NCBI RefSeq assembly: GCF_018390535.1
Contig: NZ_JAHBBW010000010.1
Coordinates: 62,001 to 126,000, forward strand
Reading direction: 5' to 3'
Length of the DNA stretch: 64,000 bases
From: Bacteroides propionicigenes
Lineage (GTDB): Bacteria; Bacteroidota; Bacteroidia; Bacteroidales; Bacteroidaceae
Numbering within the stretch: the stretch's first letter is position 1; the number at the start of each line of letters is the position of its first letter. Below the pieces are notes generated by a model that saw only the letters and a list, made by a program, of their open reading frames with translations, was not told the DNA's origin and did no database searches. Below are positions 19,486 through 28,685 of this stretch, piece by piece. Both the position numbers and the translations under genes were made by a program.

Positions 19486-20493
19486 ATGAGAAAACTGATT
19501 ATATTCTTTTCTTTTTGCTTCTGCGTTGCAACACTTGCAGCTCAGAACACAGAACGCAAACTGTACAGTGTAGCGTTTTATAATCTTGAGAATCTGTTTG
19601 ACACTATCCATGACGCAGGTAAGAATGACCGTGAGTTCTTGCCCGATGGCAGCTATCGGTGGACGGCCAAGAAATACGAATCCAAGTTGCATAATCTGTC
19701 GAAAGTACTGAGTTCGTTGTCGCGAAATCTGGTTCCCGAAGGTCCGGCGGTAATTGGTGTGGCAGAAGTTGAGAACCGCAGGGCGCTGATGGACCTCGTC
19801 AGCCGGCCGGCCATATCCAACTATAAGTTTGTTCATTATGAAGGTCCCGACAGACGCGGCATCGATTGTGCGTTGTTGTACGATCCGCAGCAGTTTACGG
19901 TTACCAACTCCAAGTTGGTGCTTTCTACTCCTTTCGAGGGGGATACGGTGCATCTGACGCGTGGCTTCCTGATTGTAGACGGCCGGATGGCGGGTGAGCG
20001 CGTCTGTTTCATAGTGAATCACTGGCCTTCCCGCGGAGCGAAATCACCGGTACGTGTGCACGCCGCCAAGCAGGTGAAGGCTTTGACGGACTCCTTGCTG
20101 CGTGAGGACAAGAAGCTGAAACTCTTTGTGATGGGAGATATGAACGATGACCCGATGGATGAGAGTATGCGGACTTTGGGGGCTCGTAAGTACATATCGG
20201 GCATGAAGTCCAACCAGTTCTATAACCCGTGGTGGGAAACACTGGAAGATAAGGGAGTGGGCACGTTGCTTTATCGCGGCAAATGGAACTTATTCGACCA
20301 GATTGTACTGTCAAAGCCATTGGTGAAGGCAAAAAAAGGATTACGCTACGATCATAACGAAGTCTTTATCCGTGACTACTTAATCCGGCAAGACGGCAAA
20401 TACAAAGGTTCACCCCTGCGTACTCATGGCGGGCGTACATGGCTGAACGGTTATAGCGACCATCTGCCTACGATTATCTATCTGAAGAAATAA
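19486..20493 (+). CDS. Secreted endonuclease/exonuclease/phosphatase family protein
   Basis: The protein has 335 residues from ATG 19486; an in-frame TTG at 19459 lies in the promoter region and is rejected. A signal peptide (about 1-20, ending LAAQ) precedes the DNase I-like fold: FYNLENLFDT, GVAEVENR, IVNHWPSRG, MGDMNDDPMDES and the closing GYSDHLPTI. The Asn, Glu, His and Asp metal and catalytic sites are all present. The substrate (nucleic acid, phospholipid or another phosphodiester) cannot be told. It is a single gene with a 17-bp hairpin terminator. Confidence 0.85.
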   Translation: MRKLIIFFSFCFCVATLAAQNTERKLYSVAFYNLENLFDTIHDAGKNDREFLPDGSYRWTAKKYESKLHNLSKVLSSLSRNLVPEGPAVIGVAEVENRRALMDLVSRPAISNYKFVHYEGPDRRGIDCALLYDPQQFTVTNSKLVLSTPFEGDTVHLTRGFLIVDGRMAGERVCFIVNHWPSRGAKSPVRVHAAKQVKALTDSLLREDKKLKLFVMGDMNDDPMDESMRTLGARKYISGMKSNQFYNPWWETLEDKGVGTLLYRGKWNLFDQIVLSKPLVKAKKGLRYDHNEVFIRDYLIRQDGKYKGSPLRTHGGRTWLNGYSDHLPTIIYLKK

Positions 20494-20512
20494 TATATAA
20501 TAATGTGTAAAT

Positions 20513-20549
20513 AACGGGTCGGAAAGCAAACTTGCTTTCCGACCCGTTT
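20513..20549 (+). terminator. Terminator hairpin after the EEP-family gene
   Basis: AACGGGTCGGAAAGCAA (20513-20529) pairs exactly with TTGCTTTCCGACCCGTT (20532-20548), then TTGTTT. A very stable 17-bp stem. Confidence 0.85.
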
Positions 20550-20772
20550 GTTTATGAAGGTAAGAACGCAAAAGGCAGGAATAAACAGACAGATGCAAAA
20601 ACTTTGTAATATGGAGATTACAATCTTCTGTTAATTCAAGCCAATAGCTTTAAAATAGAATAGATTTGACAGATAAATAGAGATATTTTATTCTTCTCTC
20701 GTTCTTCTATTTAAAGGATAATGCTTACTTTTGCGTAGAATTTTGATTCACTAACAATAAACTTTAAACAAA

Positions 20773-21783
20773 ATGGTTAATTACAAAGATTTAGGCCTTG
20801 TAAACACAAAAGAAATGTTTGCTCGCGCTATCAAGGGTGGATATGCAATCCCTGCATTCAACTTCAATAACATGGAACAGATGCAGGCTATCATCAAGGC
20901 TGCAGTTGAGACTAAGTCTCCGGTTATCCTTCAGGTTTCTAAGGGTGCCCGCCAGTATGCTAACGCTACTTTGTTGCGTTACATGGCTCAGGGTGCTGTA
21001 GAATATGCCAAGGAATTGGGCTGTAAACATCCTGAAATTGTTCTTCACCTTGACCATGGAGATACTTTCGAGACTTGCAAGAGCTGTATCGATTCCGGTT
21101 TCTCCTCAGTAATGATTGACGGTTCACATCTTCCATACGAAGAAAATGTTGCTCTGACAAAGAAAGTTGTTGAGTACGCTCACCAATTCGATGTTACAGT
21201 AGAAGGCGAACTTGGCGTATTGGCAGGTGTGGAAGACGAAGTTTCTGCCGAACACCACACATATACTAACCCTGAGGAAGTTATTGATTTCGCTACTCGT
21301 ACAGGTTGCGATTCTTTGGCTATCTCTATCGGTACTTCTCACGGTGCATACAAGTTCAAACCCGAACAATGTCACATAGATCCCGCTACAGGTCGTCTGG
21401 TTCCTCCTCCTTTGGAATTTGCCGTATTGGACGCTGTAATGGAGAAACTTCCGGGATTCCCTATCGTACTCCACGGTTCTTCTTCAGTTCCTCAGGAAGA
21501 AGTTGATACTATCAATCAATTCGGTGGTAAGCTGGAAGCCGCTATCGGTATTCCTGAAGACCAATTGCGTAAAGCTGCCAAGTCTGCTGTTTGCAAAATC
21601 AACATCGACTCAGACTCTCGTCTGGCTATGACTGCAGCTGTTCGTAAGGTGTTCGCTGAAAAACCGGCTGAATTTGACCCGCGTAAATACCTGGGCCCGG
21701 CTCGCGACAACATGGAGAAACTTTACAAGCACAAAATCATCAGCGTGCTTGGTTCAGAAAACAAATTGGCTCAATTAGACTAA
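20773..21783 (+). CDS. fba: Class II fructose-bisphosphate aldolase
   Basis: The protein has 336 residues. Zn and substrate motifs: YAIPAFNFNN, HLDHGDTFETC, SVMIDGSHLPYEENV, EGELGVLAGVEDEV, AISIGTSHGAYKF, VLHGSSSVP and KINIDSDSRLA. It splits fructose-1,6-bisphosphate in glycolysis and reverses it in gluconeogenesis. A TACTTTTG box (20726-20733) sits 39 bp before the ATG. Codon use is strongly biased, as expected for a highly expressed gene. Single gene with its own terminator. Confidence 0.97.
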   Translation: MVNYKDLGLVNTKEMFARAIKGGYAIPAFNFNNMEQMQAIIKAAVETKSPVILQVSKGARQYANATLLRYMAQGAVEYAKELGCKHPEIVLHLDHGDTFETCKSCIDSGFSSVMIDGSHLPYEENVALTKKVVEYAHQFDVTVEGELGVLAGVEDEVSAEHHTYTNPEEVIDFATRTGCDSLAISIGTSHGAYKFKPEQCHIDPATGRLVPPPLEFAVLDAVMEKLPGFPIVLHGSSSVPQEEVDTINQFGGKLEAAIGIPEDQLRKAAKSAVCKINIDSDSRLAMTAAVRKVFAEKPAEFDPRKYLGPARDNMEKLYKHKIISVLGSENKLAQLD

Positions 21784-21806
21784 TAGAGTTATCTGATTAT
21801 AAAAAG

Positions 21807-21840
21807 GGGAGTGCACTTCATATGCACTCCCTATTTTTTT
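21807..21840 (+). terminator. Terminator after fba
   Basis: GGGAGTGCA (21807-21815) pairs with TGCACTCCC (21823-21831), followed by TATTTTTTT. Confidence 0.88.
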
Positions 21841-21888
21841 TGCACAAACTTTACGAAAGTTTATGGCTTTCTTTCAATTTATCCGTGC

Positions 21889-23739
21889 TTACAACTCGAT
21901 AACCAGCGATTCACGTGGTTCCATCTTCAGCTCTTCTCCAAAGGCGATTGTTCTGCCACTTAGAATATCTTTTCCTTGTTTGGCATCTTTCAGTATCTCT
22001 TTATAGAACTTCAAAGGCACGCTCGTTGCGGCATTTGTACCGTTCAGCATCACGAAAACAGTTTTGCCTTCGTATTGGCGGGCATAGGCATATACGCCGT
22101 TCTGTACCATAAACTGGGTCATGCTGCCTTTGGCGATAACGTCGTTTCCTTTGCGCCAGTTCAGTATTGTTTTGTAGAAGTTGTAGCAATCGTTTTGAAC
22201 TTTACTACGGCCTGCGGCTGTAAGTGCGGTTTCCTTATCATCGGCCCAGCCTCCGGGGAAGTCTTTGCGAACATAACCGTCACTCTTGCTCTTTATACCA
22301 TTCATCATAATCTCCGTTCCATAGTATAATTGTGGAATGCGGCGGGTGGTAAGCAGCAGGGTAGAGGCTTGCTTCAGCATCGGTAAGTCATTGCCTTCAC
22401 CCAAGAAGCGGTCGGTGTCGTGATTCTCGATGAAAGCAAGTACCGATTCCGGATTCGGGTATAGGAAGTCGTATACGAAACTGTTATACACACGATCCAG
22501 CCCTTTGAACCAAGTTTCCGTCTCTTCCGTTTTGGCGATATTGATTTTATCGAAGAAGCTGAAATCCATTACAGTTTTCAGGTTACTGTTTCTGGGAGCG
22601 GATAACTTGGAGTCTTTCTGCCACCAAGCGGTATATGCAGGTTCGGTAACCCATGTCTCGCCTACAGTGTTATAGTTGGGGTATTCTTCATTCAGCTCTT
22701 TCATCCAATTGCTCATGGCATCATAGTCGGCATACGGATAAGTGTCCATGCGGATACCGTCTATATTGGCATACTCAATCCACCAGAAACTGTTCTGGAC
22801 GAGATAACGGTACACATGCGGATTCTTCTGGTTGAGGTCGGGCATGGCGGTCACGAACCAACCGTCGTTCATTTGGCTGAAATCATATTTCGATGCGTAC
22901 GGGTCTACGTGGGGAGTGAGTTTGAAGGAGGTCTGTACAAAGTTGTTTTCGTGGTCGGGATTGTTGAACCAGTCTTTGCCGGGCATATCCTTTATCCATA
23001 TATGTTCTACGCCGCAGTGGTTAAAAATCATGTCCATTACGATTTTTATGCCGCGCGCGTGAGACTTTTCAATGAGCTGCTTATACTCTTCGTTAGTGCC
23101 GAAGCGAGGATCTACCTTATAATAGTCGGTAGTGGCATAGCCGTGATAAGAACCGCCTGCCATGTTGTTCTCCAATACCGGAGTGAACCAGAGGGCGGTT
23201 ACGCCCAAGTCGGAAAAGTAATCCAAGTTTTGTTCGATTCCGGCAAGGTCGCCGCCATGACGGGCGTTCGGGTCATTGCGGTCTACCTTGTACTCTGACA
23301 TACCTGCAATCCGGTCATTCTCCGGATTGCCGTTGGCAAAGCGGTCGGGCATCAGCAGGTAAAGGGCATCGGACGCATCGAAGCCTTTGTGTTCATAGCC
23401 TTTCTTGGCACGTGCCTTTAATTCATATTCCTTGATAAGTTTTTTCTTGCCTTGTGTAAAGGTCAGAGCCATTTTGCCGGGCTTCACGTCTTTATCCAGT
23501 TTGAGATAGACTAACAAGTAATTATTACTTTCCAGCTTTACTGTGCTACTCAGTGAGACACCGGGATAATTGACGGATACCGCTGCATTGCCAATGCCTT
23601 CGCCATATACCATTAGCTGAAGCTCGGGATTTTGCATTCCGGCATACCAAAACGGAGGATCGATTTTGTTTACGTTCATGGCTGCATACGTGCTAAGGGA
23701 TAGTAGGAGTGTTCCCAAAATGAAGAATACTTTTTTCAT
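21889..23739 (-). CDS. GH13 neopullulanase / cyclomaltodextrinase-like amylase (SusA-like)
   Basis: The protein has 616 residues with a signal peptide (about 1-19, ending TYAA). An N-terminal beta domain (about 22-110) precedes the GH13 barrel and a C-terminal beta domain. Catalytic residues are Asp332 (GIRMDTYPYAD), Glu361 (VGETW) and Asp441 (ENHDTDR); region I is MDMIFNHCG. Length and domain order fit periplasmic SusA of B. thetaiotaomicron, which cuts starch oligosaccharides. The GH97 gene 7 kb away could finish the job, but there is no local SusC/D or SusR for starch. Confidence 0.92.
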   Translation of the reverse strand: MKKVFFILGTLLLSLSTYAAMNVNKIDPPFWYAGMQNPELQLMVYGEGIGNAAVSVNYPGVSLSSTVKLESNNYLLVYLKLDKDVKPGKMALTFTQGKKKLIKEYELKARAKKGYEHKGFDASDALYLLMPDRFANGNPENDRIAGMSEYKVDRNDPNARHGGDLAGIEQNLDYFSDLGVTALWFTPVLENNMAGGSYHGYATTDYYKVDPRFGTNEEYKQLIEKSHARGIKIVMDMIFNHCGVEHIWIKDMPGKDWFNNPDHENNFVQTSFKLTPHVDPYASKYDFSQMNDGWFVTAMPDLNQKNPHVYRYLVQNSFWWIEYANIDGIRMDTYPYADYDAMSNWMKELNEEYPNYNTVGETWVTEPAYTAWWQKDSKLSAPRNSNLKTVMDFSFFDKINIAKTEETETWFKGLDRVYNSFVYDFLYPNPESVLAFIENHDTDRFLGEGNDLPMLKQASTLLLTTRRIPQLYYGTEIMMNGIKSKSDGYVRKDFPGGWADDKETALTAAGRSKVQNDCYNFYKTILNWRKGNDVIAKGSMTQFMVQNGVYAYARQYEGKTVFVMLNGTNAATSVPLKFYKEILKDAKQGKDILSGRTIAFGEELKMEPRESLVIEL

Positions 23740-23770
23740 GATATTAGTTTTTCGTTATTTTCTGCGCTAA

Positions 23771-23812
23771 ATTAAAAAAAATAGCGGAGAAGGCTGCCGC
23801 CTCTCCGCTATT
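23771..23812 (-). terminator. Terminator of the mmd operon
   Basis: On the minus strand AATAGCGGAG (23812 to 23803) pairs with CTCCGCTATT (23789 to 23780), followed by eight T. It lies 36 bp beyond the mmdB stop. Confidence 0.88.
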
Positions 23813-23847
23813 ATCCTTTATGCAGGTTATGCAAACGTTTTCACTGC

Positions 23848-25017
23848 TTACATAAGGAATCCCAGCAATATACCGGCAGCTACTGCCGAACCGATAACGC
23901 CCGCTACATTCGGACCCATGGCATGCATCAGCAAATAGTTTGTCGGATCGTATTCCAAACCTACTATCTGTGAGATACGTGCAGAGTCGGGTACTGCAGA
24001 TACACCTGCATTACCAATCAGCGGATTAATCTTATTGCCCTTCTTCAGGAAGATGTTAAATATCTTCACGAAGATTACACCGGAAGCTGTTGCAACGATA
24101 AATGAGAATGCACCCAGACCGAAAATCCATAATGAGTCTGTAGTCAAGAATTCGGATGCTTGTGTGGAAGCACCTACAGTCAGACCGAGCAGGATAGTGA
24201 TAGTATCAATCAGCGGACCGCTGGCTGTGTTGGCCAAACGACGGGTTACTCCACTTTCTTTTAGCAAGTTACCGAAAAACAGCATACCCAGCAAAGGCAG
24301 ACCGGACGGAACAAGGAAGCAAGTAAGCAACAGACCGATAATAGGGAACATTACTTTTTCCGTGTGTGAAACAACGCGCGGCGGTTTCATACGGATAAGA
24401 CGTTCGTGCTTGTTGGTCAACAAACGCATGATAGGCGGCTGGATTACCGGTACCAATGCCATGTAAGAATAAGCCGATACCGCAATGGCACCCATCAGGT
24501 TAGGAGCCAGTTTGGACGAAAGGAAGATAGCTGTCGGGCCGTCAGCACCACCGATGATACCGATAGCACCGGCTTGCATCGGATCGAATCCGATAGCCAA
24601 AGCTGTCATGTATGCGCCGAAGATACCGAACTGTGCGGCCGCACCTACCAACATCAGTTTGGGGTTCGAGATTAGGGCGGAAAAGTCCGTCATAGCGCCG
24701 ATGCCCAAGAAGATGAGTGGCGGATACCAACCGGAAGTCACTCCTTGATACAGAATGTTAAGTACAGATCCTTCTTCATAGATACCGACTTTCAATCCGG
24801 CTTCCATGTTGAAAGGAATATTACCGATCAGCATACCGAAACCGATAGGAATCAGCAGCATCGGCTCAAATTCCTTGGCTACAGCCAAGTATATGAAGAA
24901 CAGACCTACCAGAATCATGACCACGTGGCCTGCCGTTGCATTGGCAAAACCCGTATAAGTCCAGAAATCGGCAAGGTTGTTTCCTAAAAATGTGATAAAT
25001 TCTCCCATATTATTCAA
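23848..25017 (-). CDS. mmdB: Na+-pumping decarboxylase beta subunit (methylmalonyl-CoA/oxaloacetate type)
   Basis: The protein has 389 residues with about ten membrane segments. Conserved blocks include YPPLIFLGIGAMTDFSALISNP, GIIGGADGPTAIFLSSKLAP (the Asp of this loop binds Na+), TVGASTQASEFL and NPLIGNAGVSAVPDSAR. It couples decarboxylation of carboxybiotin to Na+ export. Its start overlaps the biotin carrier gene by 8 bp. In an operon with mmdA and methylmalonyl-CoA epimerase the methylmalonyl-CoA substrate is favoured over oxaloacetate. Confidence 0.93.
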   Translation of the reverse strand: MNNMGEFITFLGNNLADFWTYTGFANATAGHVVMILVGLFFIYLAVAKEFEPMLLIPIGFGMLIGNIPFNMEAGLKVGIYEEGSVLNILYQGVTSGWYPPLIFLGIGAMTDFSALISNPKLMLVGAAAQFGIFGAYMTALAIGFDPMQAGAIGIIGGADGPTAIFLSSKLAPNLMGAIAVSAYSYMALVPVIQPPIMRLLTNKHERLIRMKPPRVVSHTEKVMFPIIGLLLTCFLVPSGLPLLGMLFFGNLLKESGVTRRLANTASGPLIDTITILLGLTVGASTQASEFLTTDSLWIFGLGAFSFIVATASGVIFVKIFNIFLKKGNKINPLIGNAGVSAVPDSARISQIVGLEYDPTNYLLMHAMGPNVAGVIGSAVAAGILLGFLM

Positions 25018-25441
25018 TAATTACAAGGTCAGTACCTTCGAGTACGGATTCTCCTTTACTAACATTAATAGCGGTAATCTTACCGTCTTTGTCGGCATTG
25101 ATGTTGTTCTCCATCTTCATGGCTTCCAAGATGATGATAACCTGGCCTTTCTTCACTGTATCACCAACGTTGACTTTGATGTCAAGGATAACACCGGGTA
25201 GCGGAGATTTTACACCTGACTTGCCTGTTGAGGTGGCAGCCGGTTTTACTACCGGAGTAGCCGGAGCAGCCGGAGCTGTGCTTACAGGACGCACTACCGG
25301 TTTTACCGCTACTTTCGGAGCTTTCTCCATTTCAACATTATAGGGAGTGCCGTTCACTTCTACATGAGCGATATTATCTTCGATATCTCCAATGGTAACT
25401 TTATATACATTACCGTTGATTTTGTATTTATATTCTTTCAT
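25010..25441 (-). CDS. mmdC: Biotin carrier subunit of the Na+-pumping decarboxylase
   Basis: The protein has 143 residues. A short N-terminal beta segment (1-40) and an Ala/Pro/Val linker (about 50-75) precede the biotinyl domain (about 75-143), with the biotinylated Lys109 in EAMKMEN. It shuttles CO2 from the mmdA carboxyltransferase to the mmdB pump. It overlaps mmdB by 8 bp and follows the OadG-like gene by 26 bp. Confidence 0.93.
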   Translation of the reverse strand: MKEYKYKINGNVYKVTIGDIEDNIAHVEVNGTPYNVEMEKAPKVAVKPVVRPVSTAPAAPATPVVKPAATSTGKSGVKSPLPGVILDIKVNVGDTVKKGQVIIILEAMKMENNINADKDGKITAINVSKGESVLEGTDLVIIE

Positions 25442-25467
25442 CGTTTTATCTTTATTAAAAGGTAACT

Positions 25468-26400
25468 TTACTTTCTGTTCGGAGTTTCACGCAGTGTATA
25501 AATCTTGGAACTCCATGGTGAGTAGCTGCGTTTTACACGAGTAATAGTAAGTACGGTGTCTTCCACATCGTGTACGTCACTTTGCATTTCGTGCATGGCC
25601 AGAGAAATAGCGGCGAATATCTCACCGGGAGCTTCTCCGAGTTGCTTCTCTTTAGCTTCCTTTTTGTCGGTAATGCCCTTAACCCGCATAGCATTGCGCT
25701 TGCTGAGGTTGACGGAAATCTTGCCTACAATCTTGAAAGAAATATAGAGAAGTATCAATCCGCAGAATACTACGCTCATGGCGGAAATGGCCATACCGAT
25801 ACCTACGCTGTCGTGTTCCTCGAACTTTTCCATTTTAGCGTTGCTGTCAATGGTCTTGTTGTTGGTGCTTGGAGTTACGTATTGGTCATCGCTTCCACCC
25901 TTTACTTCCCATTCCGGAGTGGCATCACTGACGCGTGCGTAGGACTGGTTGGCTTTTAATATGCCGGCAGGTACTACAATCTGGTCGAGCAATTTCTTTC
26001 CGGAGTCATACAAACCTATCCAGTTGGCATTCACGCTGTCCAGCTTGAAGTTGGTATGGAACGTTCCGCGATTAGGTTCTCCGTCTGCCCAGAACAATGC
26101 GTGCTGACGAGGTTTCACCAAAGTCAGTACATCACCTTTCGGGATAAAATATGTGGCGGTATCGCCCGGCTGGCTGCTGAATTTCAGATAGCAACCGGCA
26201 AGGTCGGCACTGCCGTATGATTTGTTGAATATTTCAATCCATGCGCTGTGTACGCCGTAGTCATCCTGAAAATTGCTTTCGTTGTTGATAAGCACTTCAT
26301 TCAGCAGCAGTTTAGAGTTTGACTTCTTCTCTCCGCAAGAAGAACAGAACCCCAGCACCAGCATCAATGAAAGGAATATTCCGATTTTTGTTTTATTCAT
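25468..26400 (-). CDS. Lipoprotein with lamin-tail-like domain fused to an OadG-type gamma subunit
   Basis: The protein has 310 residues from ATG 26400; ten upstream in-frame codons are rejected because the signal peptide starts here. The lipobox is GFCSSC (about 15-20). A lamin-tail-like beta domain (about 28-160) carries LLLNEVLINNESNF, SAWIEIFNKSYG and VDLAG-like DLAGCYLKF. One membrane helix (about 200-225) and a cytoplasmic tail resemble OadG, the small subunit that holds the decarboxylase pump together. It lies between mmdA and the carrier gene. The extracellular domain on a gamma subunit is unusual. Confidence 0.78.
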   Translation of the reverse strand: MNKTKIGIFLSLMLVLGFCSSCGEKKSNSKLLLNEVLINNESNFQDDYGVHSAWIEIFNKSYGSADLAGCYLKFSSQPGDTATYFIPKGDVLTLVKPRQHALFWADGEPNRGTFHTNFKLDSVNANWIGLYDSGKKLLDQIVVPAGILKANQSYARVSDATPEWEVKGGSDDQYVTPSTNNKTIDSNAKMEKFEEHDSVGIGMAISAMSVVFCGLILLYISFKIVGKISVNLSKRNAMRVKGITDKKEAKEKQLGEAPGEIFAAISLAMHEMQSDVHDVEDTVLTITRVKRSYSPWSSKIYTLRETPNRK

Positions 26401-26447
26401 AAATTTGAGTTTTAATGTTTTAATTCTCAACTTTCAATTCTCAATTT

Positions 26448-28001
26448 TTAAAGAGGAATATTACCATGCTTCTTGGCCGGGTTGGTCAATTTCTTGGTTT
26501 GCAGTTGTTGCAGGGCACGGATAATGCGGAAACGTGTATTACGCGGTTCGATAACATCATCGATATAACCATACTTGGCTGCATTGTAAGGATTGGCAAA
26601 TAACTTGGTGTATTCTGCTTCTTTTTCTGCCAGGAACTGAGCCGGGTTTTCCTGTTCTTTAGCTTCGCGTGCATACAGAACTTCTACAGCGCCTGCACCA
26701 CCCATTACGGCGATTTCTGCAGTAGGCCATGCATAGTTCATATCGCCGCGGAGCTGCTTACAGCTCATCACGATGTGTGAACCGCCGTAAGACTTACGCA
26801 ACGTGATAGTAACCTTAGGAACGGTAGCCTCACCGTAAGCATACAGCAGTTTAGCGCCATGCAGGATGACACCGTTGTATTCCTGACCTGTTCCGGGAAG
26901 GAAGCCCGGTACGTCTACCAAAGATACGATAGGAATATTGAAAGCGTCGCAGAAACGAACGAAACGTGCACCCTTGCGAGAAGCGTTGCTGTCGAGTACA
27001 CCCGCCAAGTATTTAGGCTGGTTGGCTACGATACCCACCGATTGTCCGTTGAAGCGGGCAAAACCGATAATGATATTTTTGGAATAATCTTTCTGGATTT
27101 CGAGGAACTCACCGTTATCGACAATAGCGCCGATTACTTCATACATATCGTAAGGCTTGTTCGGATTGTCGGGGATAATGTCGTTCAAAGAATCTTCCAG
27201 GCGGTCGATTGGGTCTGTACAATCTACATACGGAGCTTCCTCCAGATTATTCTGCGGAATGTAGCTCAAAAGTTTGCGGATTAAGGCCAAACCTTCTTCT
27301 TCGGTTTGTGCAGTGAAATGAGTTACACCTGATTTGGTGGAGTGTACACTGGCGCCACCCAGGTTTTCTTGGCTGACATCTTCACCTGTTACAGTTTTCA
27401 CAACTTTCGGACCGGTAAGGAACATATAGGAAGTTCCTTCCATCATCAGCGTAAAGTCTGTCAGAGCAGGAGAATATACGGCGCCACCGGCACAAGGACC
27501 AAAGATACCGGAAATCTGCGGGATAACGCCGGAAGCAAGAATATTACGTTGGAAAATCTCGGCATAACCGGCCAGGGCGTTGATACCCTCTTGGATACGT
27601 GCACCGCCGGAGTCATTGATACCGATACAGGGAGCACCCATTTTCATAGCCTGATCCATGATTTTGCAAATCTTCAGAGACATGGTTTCTGACAAAGAAC
27701 CTGCAGAAACAGTGAAATCTTGTGCAAAGATATAAACCAGACGACCTCCGATAGTACCGCATCCTGTAACTACACCGTCACCGGGGTAATGTTTTTTTTC
27801 CATACCGAAGTTTGTACATCTGTGCTCAACGAACATATCCATTTCTTCGAAACTTCCTTCGTCGAGTAACATAGTTATACGCTCGCGAGCTGTATATTTA
27901 CCTTTCTCATGTTGCTTTGCAATCGCCTTTTCACCACCGCCAAGGCGTGCAGCTGCACGGCGGTCAATAAGCTCTTTAATTTTCTCAAGTTGATTACTCA
28001 T
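26448..28001 (-). CDS. mmdA: Methylmalonyl-CoA decarboxylase alpha subunit (carboxyltransferase)
   Basis: The protein has 517 residues, full length. It has the two-part crotonase-like carboxyltransferase fold: [22 protein letters not shown] near the start, [67 protein letters not shown] and [14 protein letters not shown]. It moves the carboxyl of (S)-methylmalonyl-CoA to biotin, giving propionyl-CoA. Close relatives act in propionyl-CoA carboxylase; the pump partners decide for decarboxylation here. The mce gene lies 68 bp upstream. Confidence 0.95.
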   Translation of the reverse strand: MSNQLEKIKELIDRRAAARLGGGEKAIAKQHEKGKYTARERITMLLDEGSFEEMDMFVEHRCTNFGMEKKHYPGDGVVTGCGTIGGRLVYIFAQDFTVSAGSLSETMSLKICKIMDQAMKMGAPCIGINDSGGARIQEGINALAGYAEIFQRNILASGVIPQISGIFGPCAGGAVYSPALTDFTLMMEGTSYMFLTGPKVVKTVTGEDVSQENLGGASVHSTKSGVTHFTAQTEEEGLALIRKLLSYIPQNNLEEAPYVDCTDPIDRLEDSLNDIIPDNPNKPYDMYEVIGAIVDNGEFLEIQKDYSKNIIIGFARFNGQSVGIVANQPKYLAGVLDSNASRKGARFVRFCDAFNIPIVSLVDVPGFLPGTGQEYNGVILHGAKLLYAYGEATVPKVTITLRKSYGGSHIVMSCKQLRGDMNYAWPTAEIAVMGGAGAVEVLYAREAKEQENPAQFLAEKEAEYTKLFANPYNAAKYGYIDDVIEPRNTRFRIIRALQQLQTKKLTNPAKKHGNIPL

Positions 28002-28069
28002 ATTCTTTATTTATGATTTATGATTTCAGAATTATGTTTGCCTATTTATGATTTATTAAATCACAAAGC

Positions 28070-28486
28070 TTATTCTCCTTTTTCGCAGAGTTCTGTCAGC
28101 ACACCGAGTGTGGATTTCGGGTGCAGGAATGCAATATTCAAACCTTCAGCACCTTTGCGGGGAGCTTTATCAATAAGGCGGATACCTTTTTCTTCAACTT
28201 CAGCGAGTGCGTTAGCTACTCCGTCTTCCACAGCAAATGCTAAATGGTGCATACCGCCGTTACCGTTATTCTTTTCGATGAATTTGGCGATGGTACTTTC
28301 GGGGGAAGTCGGTTCCAGCAATTCAATTTTCACGTCACCGACTTTCAAGAAAGCGGTTCTTACCTTTTGATCCTCTACGGTCTCAATGTTGTAGCATTTT
28401 AAACCTAATACATTTTCGTAGTACGGAAGGGCTTCTTCTATGCTTTTTACGGCAATACCCAAATGTTCAATGTGTGAAATCTTCAT
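28070..28486 (-). CDS. mce: Methylmalonyl-CoA epimerase
   Basis: The protein has 138 residues, a vicinal-oxygen-chelate fold. It starts ISHIEHLGIAVKSIEEALPYYE, and carries ELLEPTSPES, GGMHHLAFAVED and the C-terminal FLHPKSTLGVLTELCE. These supply the His, Gln/Glu metal ligands of the family. It interconverts (R)- and (S)-methylmalonyl-CoA, feeding mmdA. It is the first gene of the operon. Together with a mutase elsewhere, the operon makes propionate from succinate. Confidence 0.95.
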   Translation of the reverse strand: MKISHIEHLGIAVKSIEEALPYYENVLGLKCYNIETVEDQKVRTAFLKVGDVKIELLEPTSPESTIAKFIEKNNGNGGMHHLAFAVEDGVANALAEVEEKGIRLIDKAPRKGAEGLNIAFLHPKSTLGVLTELCEKGE

Positions 28487-28685
28487 AACAGTTTTTATTA
28501 ATGTTGGTATTCAATTCCTAATTTTTAAAATAAGCAGTACAAAGAAAGATATTTCTACTTGAATAAAGAAATTTTTCGCCAATTAATTATAATGGTATTT
28601 CTTCTTAAAATGATTTTATGATTGCTGTTGACCGCTGTAATTTTTGTTATATCTTTGTCAGTAGAAATACAATCGGACAAATATT

